26,723 bases of DNA. It comes from Mesotaenium endlicherianum. Its lineage: Eukaryota; Streptophyta; Zygnematophyceae; Zygnematales; Mesotaeniaceae. The stretch lies in the NCBI GenBank assembly GCA_009602735.1, contig WELA01009633.1, forward strand, positions 153,481-180,203, in the 5' to 3' direction. The notes beneath the pieces were generated by a model. The model was not told the DNA's origin. It did no database searches and saw nothing but the letters and a program-made list of their open reading frames with translations. Positions 19,349-26,723 of the stretch are shown in pieces (position 1 is the first letter of the stretch; every line of letters starts with the position of its first letter). The translations under genes and the position numbers were made by a program.

Positions 19349-20580
19349 TGAGGCGAAAAAATAGCACAGGTGATAATAGGTAGGAGTGAGTCAGGTAGAC
19401 AGGCAAGCAGGCAATTAGGCACGCAGGCAAGAACTAGACTTTATTCTTCGTGTCTGCACTTTGGCGTTGAAGCATGTTAGTGTTTAAAAGTCAATCTTTT
19501 GCTTTCTAATTTATGTTTCAACTTCTACCTTTTGTGAATATATTCTCAATTTGCTGTTGAGTGTAAGCTACTGGTTCTCCTACCTCTGAAATAGCAATGA
19601 CCATTGCATGCTTCATTAGCAAAGCTAGACATAGAACAGGTAAAAACTCTCATTTACAGGTGGTATTGATATAATTCATGCATTGGGTACGTCCAAGTGA
19701 CCACTATGACAAAAAAAGTCATGAATTAACCTACTTTGAGTACAGGCTCTACCTAAGCTTTGGCCTTTGAATAAATGAATTACTTTGAGTATTACAAATA
19801 TGAATATTTTGCCGAATTGAATACAACACAATGTAGCATCAATTTTTTCTAAACTTCATGATTGTATTCATGATAGGATAAGCTGGAACCCAAAAATAAT
19901 CAAACTTGACATATATATGTTGCCAAAAATGTTGTGGTTCCAAAAAGGTGCACTCACCATATTCAACTCTAATACTCCACAAGCTATTTGTACCTTTTCT
20001 TCTCTTACATGATGCACCCATAACTAATTTATGTTTTTCACGTAGAGCTAAGTAGAAATCATTGAAGTAAAAATTAGCATTGAGACCTATGAGTTGTTCT
20101 TAAAGCAATTGTCCATGAAGAGGTCATGAAGATAGAGAGGCTCTAAGTGAAGACTTGTTAAATAATGCTACCCAATATAATGTTTTAGGTAGTACAAAGT
20201 TTGAGTGTACAACAAGACATGAAGTTGTTATTCAACCACAACTTATTAGTTGCAACACTGAAGAAGCAAAAGAAGCAATGTCAAACATTCATATCTCAAT
20301 TTTTTTCATAAAGTTTTCCATTGTACCAAGAGTCAATGGTCGTGGGCTCGCTCAAAGTCCAACAAAGTTTTTCCCCACTCCTCACCTACTTAAGCGGTCC
20401 TCTCTTTTGTGCACTATACGATACCATTTTACAAAAATGAAGAATGTGTCAGAGTCCTATATACAAGCAACACCTGTTCATCAATGTCAACACCTTGTGC
20501 TTATTGCTATTACATTATCAACTAGATTGGGGGGGGAGAGCACTTAAAGAACTTCACTAATCCCAAGGAAGCCCCCCGAC
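19349..20580. other. AT-rich gene-poor stretch
   Basis: AT-rich, unlike the rest of the window. It holds short GGCA-type repeats (19403-19432), a small hairpin ATGAC-A7-GTCAT near 19705, and two weak open frames: minus 20021-19839 from an ATG, and plus about 20119-20547. Neither is recognised. A decayed mobile element or foreign insertion is possible but unproven. Confidence 0.4.
20119..20547 (+). CDS. Unrecognised AT-rich open frame of about 142 codons
   Basis: Stop-to-stop frame reading DREALSEDLLNNATQYNVLG, then HEVVIQPQLISCNTEEAKEA, then less ordered sequence to the stop at 20547. The first 60 codons look protein-like (helical, balanced composition) and codon use is AT-rich, unlike all neighbouring genes. 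There is no ATG at the start of the frame. It may be a fragment of a mobile element or pseudogene, or chance; I recognise no family. Confidence 0.2.
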   Translation, partial: RGHEDREALSEDLLNNATQYNVLGSTKFECTTRHEVVIQPQLISCNTEEAKEAMSNIHISIFFIKFSIVPRVNGRGLAQSPTKFFPTPHLLKRSSLLCTIRYHFTKMKNVSESYIQATPVHQCQHLVLIAITLSTRLGGEST

Positions 20581-21190
20581 AAGCTGGATGCATGAGCCGA
20601 GAACCACGTGCCTACCCGAAACTTCTAGGCACTTAATTCTTTTTCACCTGAAGCTTAGCCCACTAATGTCACCGAAAGCGCCTGATTGGCGGCCCCGCAT
20701 TTTGTAAAGACCCGATTTAGCCCACTTTTTCCCTATATGCCTCTCCTGATTCTTGAGCCCCGTTTGCACGTGACCTCCAGCCCGGGGTTAGTGGTGGGAA
20801 ACCCTTCTCCCCACCCATCCATGGATCAACACGATGCTCCTCTCTTTCTCTCTCCCTAACCTAGCCAACACTGCCGCTCCTATGGCTTCTAAGGCTAGTT
20901 CTTGGAAGAGGTTCTCCTTGCCTGATGATTTCTAAACGAGACGAGAATGAAAAACGCTGCACCTACAGGCAAGAGACTGCTGCCCACTCTCTTGGGGGGG
21001 GCACATCGCAACCCCTGGCTTCCAAGGCAGCTTCCCACCTCACTTCCAGTCACCCCTTCCTTGCAATCTCCGCCACCTGTCAGCAGAAGAAGGCCTTGTG
21101 GAACACGGACGCGCGAGACCAAGCCGACAAGCGAGCTTCTAGCCAGCATGATCCATGTCACACATTAGAAGACTCATAATACGACTCGAC
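20581..21190. other. Intergenic sequence with no supported gene
   Basis: GC rises again here. A 33-codon frame from an ATG at about 20834 ends MASKASSWKRFSLPDDF, and a minus frame near 21150 begins MLARSSLVGLVSRVRVPQ. Both have peptide-like starts, but neither continues into a recognisable protein or has a clear splice partner. Confidence 0.4.
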
Positions 21191-21192
21191 TT

Positions 21193-21467
21193 TCACGAGT
21201 CAGCCTTCAGCGCTGAAAGAACCGCAAGGCTTGCGAGCTGCCAGCAGTTGCATCCTCCTCCTGCACTGTCCCTCTTGCTCCCCTTGCACCGTCCAGAACG
21301 ATCCAGAAGGGGGGGCACAGGGTGGGTGGGACACCGAATCTGTGTGAGCACTCCCAGCCGCTCCAGCACTGCCCGGATGGGCTCCAGGTGCTCCTCCTCC
21401 TCGAAGATCTTGCGGAAAATGTCTCTTTTCCGCACTTCAACATTTCCTACTCTGAGAAGGTTCACAC
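21193..21467 (-). pseudogene. Possible coding fragment downstream of the U-box gene
   Basis: A minus frame to 21193 contains an amphipathic, protein-like stretch, VGNVEVRKRDIFRKIFEEEE followed by HLEPIRAVLERLGVLTQ. A ttctcag acceptor-like site lies just before it (about 21458-21464). The next 180 bases upstream hold further helical pieces in other frames (VELLRAVMELCEPS; VEGEALALRV), as in a frame-broken exon. The function is not recognised. It lies past the stop of gene D, so it may be 3' UTR, another gene's exon or a relic. Confidence 0.2.
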
Positions 21468-21653
21468 AGCTCCATTACTGCCCTGAGGAGTTCCACACAG
21501 CCCGCCGAAGCTCTAATCTGTGAGGGCTCCTGCTTGAAACGGCTGCCACCACCCCCTCGTATTCTTGATGCGGGGGCACGTTGCCAGCACTGGTTCCAAC
21601 TCTCAAGGCCAAAGCTTCGCCTTCCACTCCCATAGAGCCCCAGAAGAAGCACC

Positions 21654-21654
<1 letters not shown>

Positions 21655-21686
<32 letters not shown>
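21655..21686. repeat. (GA)n microsatellite
   Basis: About 16 uninterrupted GA/AG units just downstream (minus sense) of the U-box gene stop. Confidence 0.95.
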
Positions 21687-21691
<5 letters not shown>

Positions 21692-21794
21692 AAGGGGGGC
21701 AGAAGAACTACTACTGGTGCCTTCATGGCACGGCAAGCTCGCCTTGACTCCCCCTGGAAGAAGCCTGTCCTGCGCCACGTCATTGCTCGCCACG

Positions 21795-21833
21795 TCAGCG
21801 CGGCTCGTTGAACTGTCTCAGAAGCGCCTTGGC
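21795..21833 (-). CDS. U-box gene terminal exon (39 nt)
   Basis: After the acceptor ctcgctcctagcag the exon encodes AKALLRQFNEPR and TGA. Joined in phase 0 to the main exon it gives TPRAKAK|AKALLRQFNEPR, which matches the usual PUB ending (TPRAKEKA..LL..FR). Reading through the main exon donor instead gives low-complexity sequence, so this small exon is the better C-terminus. Confidence 0.8.
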   Translation of the reverse strand, partial: AKALLRQFNEPR

Positions 21834-22392
21834 CTGCTAGGAGCGAGAGAGGGAAAGAGGGAGAAAAAAAGGTTGGCTGTCAGCTGTCAGAGAAGGGGAA
21901 AAAGGGGACATGGGGACAAGGCCCCGCAATCAAAAGGGCCAGCTAGCCTCTGTCAGGACGTACGTCAGCTGGACACGCTTCATCCCTTGTGACGAGTCGG
22001 CACGAAGGAACTCCGGCCCCGAGGAAGCCCACCATAGCATGACCTCGGCTCTTCTGCACACGGATGTTGCAGACAGGCACGCGCTGGCCTATCACACACG
22101 TACGCCCCCTTCGCATCTTCTGGAGGTCGGTTGTACATGCGGATGGGTGGATGCCGGGATAGCTGAGAGAGGCAAGGCAGCCGATGCCTGCCCTGGCGGG
22201 TGCCACCCACGCAGCAAATCTTTGCTCGCGATCCAAATAACACAACAGCACCCGCCATCGCTCCCTACATACCCGGCAGCCCATGCACTAGCCCCACACA
22301 GGTGCCCCAACCACTGATTTGTGGACCCAGTCACCCAAGTGGCAAGTCTCCCTCCATCAAACAGCTTGAGTACACACACGCTCTCAGGCCGG

Positions 22393-22424
<32 letters not shown>

Positions 22425-25400
22425 CCCGCCCGTCATGTCAGTACTACACAAACAGGTCCTGACAAGTCCTGATAGGTGCTGACAACTTTCATTGACACCC
22501 CTAGGATGAGTGCGTGCGTGCGCAGGTCCATATATTTGCACAACCACGAGCAACCATATGGGCAGGAGCAGCGACAAGGAAGTACGCTCCTACACAGGCT
22601 GCACACATGCACACACATTCACTCATGAGACAACAACAACAGCAGGAGCAACATACTTATCCACATTCCCATCATCCCCCCTCACCCCCCCCTCAAAAAG
22701 ACACAGACCACCCACTCACCCACTCACCCACCCATTCACCCACCCCGCAACCGCCGCCCATGCGTGCGTGCACACAACGACGATGGATGACAGCAGCACA
22801 GAAGGAGGAAGAGGAGGAGGACATGGGTTTGTGGCGAGGGGGCGACGCGGCGGCGCAGACGCACACGCACCTTGGCCTTGGCGCGGGGGGTGCCCGACTG
22901 CGTGAGCATCATGAGCGACGCGACGACGTCTTCGTCCATGATGCGTGCGCGGCACGCAGGGCTGTGCGTGGACATGAGCAGGAGCGCGGCGGCCGCGTCC
23001 TCCTTGCCCTTCTGCGAGCCAACATCGACGATGGCCGCGAGCGCGGGGATGCCTCGCCCGCGCTCGATCGCCGCCCAGCCCTCCGGCAGCGAGGCCAGCA
23101 GCGCCAGGATGGCCACCGCGCGCTCCTGCAGCACCGCGCACGACTCCGTGTTGAGCACGTTCACGAGCGGGCGCACGGCGTCGGCCGCCAGCAGCGCCTC
23201 GCGGTTGCCGGCGTAGAGCGAGAGGTTGTAGAGCGCGCGGATGGCGTCCTGCTTGGCCTCCAGCGACGGCGCGCCGCGCAGCAGGAGCTCCAGCAGGGGC
23301 GGCACGCCGCCCGCGGCGCCAATCACGATCTTGTGGTCGTCCATCACCGAGAGGCTGAAGAGCAGCGCGGCCGCCGCGCCCTTCACGCCGGGCGCGCCCG
23401 CGAAGAGCGCCTCCACCAGCGATGCGACGGCGCCCAGCGCCACGATGCGCCGCTTGTTCGCGTCGTTGATCGAGAGGTTCAGGAGCGCGTACAGCGCGCC
23501 CTCCGCCACCTCGGGGCCCGCCGCCGCCGCGTCGGCGTGGGCGTCGGGGTCGACGAGCGCCACCAGGCGCTCCACCACACCCGCCTGCCCCAGCCGCACG
23601 CGGTTCTCCTCGTTGCCCTTTGCCAGCTGGCGGACCTCCAGGGCCGCGGCTACCTGCGCCTCCGCGGCGCCACCCACCCTCAGATCCTCCAGGAGCCGGA
23701 GGGTGAGGTCCGTGTCGACAATGACTGCCCTCCTCTCCCTGCCGCCCTCGCTCCCGAAGCTGCCGGCGCTCCCGACGCTGCTGACAGACTGTGTCGCGCG
23801 GTGGCCAGGTGGCAAACCCGCTGATGACGCCGCCGCCAGCGCCGCCGCCCGGAGGGGGAGGTGGCGGTCGGACGCTCGCCGCTCCACCCCGTGCTTGCCA
23901 CCTGGGATAATCTCCTGCGACCAGATGGGGCTCGAGGAGGAGGACACCTCGCCGTCCGTCTGCGAGTTGCTGTCGTCGCCGCCGCTCCTCTGGCTGCGGG
24001 GTGATTCGCTGTGCACCCTGCCGAGCGCCGGCAGCCTCTTGCGGCCGCTGCCGCTGCTGCCACCTGGCACAGCAGCCTCCTTGGCGGCTCCAGGGGAGGG
24101 CGTGGCGGTGTTGGAAGGGGCCCTGGGACTGCCCACAGCTGCAGTAGCGAGGGGCGAAGGAGTCGCAAGCTTGCCAGGCGGGAGTGACATTAGCACCCCC
24201 GAGGAGGAGGGGGAGGAGCCTCTGGCGGTGAAAGCCGGCTTTGCAGTGGGGGCCGGGGCGGGGGCGGGGGCAGCGTGAACGGGGGCGGGGTACGCGGGGG
24301 CCTGAACGGGGGGAGCAGTCTCCTCGTCACGCGCAAACTCGGAACTGCTGGTGCTGGCGGAGGTTCCCGACAGAGGCGAGTGGCCTCCTCCCCTCGCTCC
24401 TCCTCTGCTGCCGTCTGTGGTGGCCGTCCCCGGCGTCGTCCAGGCAGAGCCGGAGGTGCTGGGGGTCCCCCCGGCGAGAGGAGAGGCACCCGGCGACCTG
24501 GCCAGGGCCGCCAGGGGCTCTGAGGGGGGAGGGGGCACTTCGACAACCAGCCTGGTGAGCCTGGAAGAGGACCAGTGCGCTCTCGGAGCACCAGCAGCAG
24601 CAGCAGCACCGGCACCAGTGGCAGCAGCCGCAGCAGCACCAGCTGCCCCTGGCCCAGGTCCCGGCCCTGCGGCAGCGGTGGTGGCGGGGCTAGGCGCAGC
24701 GGGCGTGGAGGACCGACAGCTGCCAGGTGTGCTGGCGTAATCGCCGCAGTCCCCGTCCTCGCCGTCGTCGAGGCCGATGCCGTTCCAGGACGGCAGGGGA
24801 ATGGTGAGAGCGGGCGGCAGCGGGCCGCGCTTGGGCGCGGGCGCAGGGGGCGCCGCCTGGGCGGCGCNGCGGCCGGGTCCTTCTTCTTGGGCGGCGGGGA
24901 CAGGGTCGCGGCGGCGGCGGTGGCGGCGGCCTGGGCAGCCGCGGCAGCGTGCTGCTCGAGCTCGAGCTCCCTCCAGGTCTTGTCGGAGGCGGCGGCCTTG
25001 CCGTCGCCGTCGAGCGCGGCGCGCGGCGAGGCCTGGCGCATGCCCGCCTCGATGAGCTCCAGCTTGCGCGGCTCCGGGAACGGCAGCCCGTTGGCGACGC
25101 ACCAGCTGGTGATGGAGGCCTTGACAGCAAAGTTGGGGATGAGCGCCGTGTGCGCCAGCGGGCGCCGCGTGGTCGGGCACGTCAGGGGGCCAGCCGGCCC
25201 CTGCCCTTGCTGCTGCTTCAGCCACGCCTCGATGTAGGCGCGCTCGTACGTCTGCCCCGAGCTCACAATCACGGGGTCCGCCATGATCTCCAGCGACAGC
25301 GGGCATATGAACTCCGCAGGCAGGCTCGACTTCCGCGCCGCGCCCGGGGGGGAAGTCGAGCCGGCGCGCCTCTCCCTCGCCCCGCTGCCGCCGCCTGTCG

Positions 25401-25833
25401 TTGCCATCTCTCTGCCTCTGCCGTCGCCCGGAAGGAGGGCGCCCTCCTCCCTTCCTCCGTCCTCCCGCTCGCCTGCCCTCCCCCCCACCGATGCCGAGGC
25501 GGCCGCCGCGGCCCTCGCCTGGGGGGAGGAGCCGGCGACCTCGGCGCTCATCTCGCCGAGGAGGGCTATGATCTGCGTGAGGTAGTCCTCCTCGAGGCGG
25601 TCCTTCTCCGCGCGCGCGGCGGCGCGCTCGGCCTCGATGGCCTGCCCCTCGCGCGCGATCGCGTCGCCGCTGTACAGCTGCAGCTGCTGCGCCAGGCGCG
25701 CGACAGCCGCATGGCTGGCGCGCAGCCCCTCGCGCTGCTCTCGCACCAGCAGCTCGATCTCACTCTGCAGCCGCTGCGACTGCAGGTCCACGCCGTAGCG
25801 CACGCGTCTCAGCTCCGTGCTGATGTCCGACAC
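21795..25833 (-). CDS. Gene D: plant U-box/ARM-repeat E3 ubiquitin ligase (PUB family), 5' end missing
   Basis: Model: complement of join 21795-21833, 22871-25833, plus at least one unfound upstream exon. Order in the product: helical UND-like segment (residues 1-97 of the main exon, DISTELRRVRYGVDLQSQRL), disordered spacer, U-box (about 174-250), long Ser/Pro/Ala linker of about 450 residues, then a C-terminal ARM-repeat array (about 23720 down to 22871). U-boxes recruit E2-ubiquitin and ARM repeats bind substrates; UND-U-box-ARM proteins in plants regulate receptor kinases, immunity and hormone signalling in the cytosol or at the membrane. The reading frame breaks exactly at the single N at 24868, which I take as an assembly error. 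About 1,000 residues are covered. Confidence 0.88.
22391..22432. repeat. (TGCC)n tetranucleotide tract
   Basis: About nine TGCC units on the plus strand, in the last intron of the U-box gene; on that gene's sense strand it reads GGCA. Confidence 0.9.
22700..22746. repeat. CCCACTCA-type minisatellite
   Basis: Units of 4-8 bp (CCCACTCA, CCCACCCATTCA) repeat on the plus strand just inside the intron of the U-box gene. Confidence 0.75.
22871..25833 (-). CDS. U-box gene main exon (UND-like, U-box, linker, ARM repeats)
   Basis: It enters after the acceptor gatttgacag with GTG TCG GAC (Val-Ser-Asp), so the first Met lies in an upstream exon. U-box: FICPLSLEIMADPVIVSSGQ, TYERAYIEAWL, then TCPTTRRPLAHTALIPN and ITSWCVANGL. 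The WL-to-TCP loop carries an extra KQQQGQGPAGPL stretch, several residues longer than usual. ARM repeats include ALYALLNLSINDANKRRIV, AALLFSLSVMDDHKIVIGAA and AIRALYNLSLYAGNREALL, each the classic helix 2-3 pattern with N-L-S. The linker contains VHSESPRSQRSGGDDSNSQT and other probable phosphosites. The exon is 2,963 nt, one nt short of a whole number of codons, consistent with one missing base at N24868. Confidence 0.88.
23720..24870 (-). other. Low-complexity Ser/Pro/Ala linker of the U-box protein
   Basis: The coding segment between the U-box and the ARM array is strongly biased, with poly-Ala, Pro-Ala dipeptides and Ser runs. Related plant PUBs also have a variable linker here, but this one is unusually long and GC-driven. 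Confidence 0.6.
24868..24868. other. Single ambiguous base at a coding frameshift
   Basis: Upstream the frame reads ..SPPPKKKDPA and downstream it reads ..KRGPLPPALTIPLPSWNGIG one register away. The switch falls exactly at this N in a GC-only stretch, which points to a sequencing or assembly indel and not a broken gene. Confidence 0.85.
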
Positions 25834-26723
25834 CTGTCAAATCACCGCCCCCACCCCCGACCCACACCCACACAATGAGGCAGTGTGCGCGAGGGCGTGC
25901 ACTGAAAGTCAGCGAACTGCTGACGGCGCCACTCTCTTTCTCCCCCTTGCACTGGAATGCCGATCCGCATCCGCACATGCATACACTCACAGGGAGATGA
26001 CTCTTCCCTTGCGCTCTCTCCTTCCCCTACCCCTACCTCTCGCTATCTCCCCCTCTTTCTCCCTCCCTCACACAGTGGTTAAAATGTGCAAAGTGAAGCC
26101 CAGCTCCCCACGTGCAGCCGGAAATCGGTTATGGCACACCACATTGTAACGCGCTCATGCTCAAGCCACAAGACTCCTTGCTCAACGTCTACAGGACACG
26201 CAGGGCGTGCGCCCGGCCGCGTGGGACCCTTCCGGACTAGCCCGGTTGCTTGCGTAGGCAAGCACGGCCTGCGCATGGGCGAGCTGTTGCCTGCAACCAT
26301 CAGTGCAGAGCGCCCTTCTGCCCCCTGGTGTACCCGCTTTTCCAGAGGCAAGGCAGGCCAGGCGCGTTCCGCTTTCTGTGTTTGTCTCACGTCGCCAAAA
26401 CAACAGAGAGACGGCAGCACGGAACAACTGTGCGAGAGCAGGAAAAACAAAATGCCGGAGCTCACACACACGCATACGCCCCGCTTCAGGTGTTTCAGCA
26501 GCAGCAGCCGCGGTGGCAGCAATTGCAGCGATAGCAACAGCAGCAGCAGATGCTGCGCTCATGCCGTTGGAGAAGGGCAAAGGCCTCAACCCTCTGGCAT
26601 GACAGTCAGCAGAGAGGGCACTGACACGGAGGGGAGCAGAGTGCATGAGCGCCAGGAGGCAAGGGGATGTAGGAAGAGGGTGTGTGTTGTTTATTTTGGG
26701 GTGGGGGGGGGGGGGGGGGGAAA
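25834..26723. other. Upstream region of the U-box gene (intron and beyond)
   Basis: 890 bp with no convincing exon. The first part must be intron, since the main exon opens at an acceptor. A minus ATG at about 26560 starts an Ala-rich peptide (MSAASAAAVAIAAIAAT) ending near a possible donor ggc|gtatgc, but it does not resemble the expected PUB N-terminus. The window ends in about 19 G (26702-26720). Confidence 0.4.
26702..26720. repeat. Poly-G run
   Basis: GTG followed by about 18-19 G and then AAA at the window end. Such homopolymers often mark assembly breaks, so the length is unreliable. Confidence 0.8.

Larger units (their letters stand above)
21834..22870 (-). other. U-box gene last intron, repeat-rich
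   Basis: 1,037 nt, donor AAG|gtgcgt, acceptor with a long pyrimidine tract ending ctagcag. It holds (TGCC)n at 22391-22432 and a CCCACTCA-type minisatellite at about 22700-22746. I see no RNA gene. Confidence 0.75.

Noticed and set aside
20895..21161. Minus-strand frame with presequence-like start (MLARSSLVGLVSRVRVPQ)
   Set aside because: The sequence after the first 20 residues is Gly/Ser-rich without a domain, and I could not find a consistent exon to join to it.
22700..22746. Telomere-like or CRISPR-like array
   Set aside because: Units are irregular 4-8 bp CCCA/CTCA repeats without spacers and do not match plant-type telomere sequence (TTTAGGG).
22514..24278. Plus-strand open frames opposite the U-box gene
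   Set aside because: The minus strand carries clear U-box and ARM motifs with correct splice sites; the plus frames are Arg/Ala/Ser-rich shadows.

Overview
This is nuclear DNA from a eukaryote of the green lineage. Three of the four genes have introns with GT/AG ends. Two encode recognisable plant-type families: a SYP1-type plasma-membrane/cytokinesis Qa-SNARE, and a UND-U-box-ARM ubiquitin ligase (PUB family). Coding exons are very GC-rich, with CAG/GAG and poly-Ala tracts, while parts of the intergenic DNA are AT-rich. A streptophyte alga or early land plant would fit, but the species cannot be fixed from the sequence alone. All introns and exon joins below are my hand-made models, based on reading frame, splice dinucleotides and protein logic.

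Layout. (A) 1-2811, minus strand: one uninterrupted frame of 937 codons that runs off the left edge. It encodes a low-complexity, probably nuclear protein with acidic/Trp helix repeats near the N-terminus, an LDLNVPP (EAR-type) motif, a Q/E tract and a helical C-terminal part. (Gap 1) 2812-4063: divergent intergenic region with a 10-11 bp phased tandem repeat and a perfect inverted repeat. (B) 4064-15596, plus strand: a five-exon gene for a giant coiled-coil protein of about 2,845 residues. Its C-terminal tail carries a basic NLS-like motif, eight S/T-P sites and a KEN box, as in a cell-cycle-regulated protein. (Gap 2) 15597-16485: convergent intergenic region. (C) 16486-17896, minus: a two-exon SYP1-type syntaxin of 331 residues. 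(Gap 3) 17897-21794: a partly AT-rich stretch with diverged direct repeats and no confident gene. (D) 21795-25833, minus: the U-box/ARM ligase. It includes a 39-nt terminal exon about 1 kb downstream of the main exon and an assembly frameshift exactly at the single N at 24868. Its first exon was not found. (Right end) 25834-26723: no coding exon identified; it finishes in a run of about 19 G.

The genes are not an operon and need not act together. A possible loose theme is plant cell division and membrane traffic: KNOLLE-type members of the SYP1 family act at the cell plate, gene B looks mitotically regulated, and gene A may be a transcriptional co-repressor. That theme is inference. The most novel items are gene A, gene B with its KEN/CDK tail, and an interspersed near-palindromic 10-mer, GCCAGGTGGC (with variant GCCAGCTGGC), found far more often than expected by chance.
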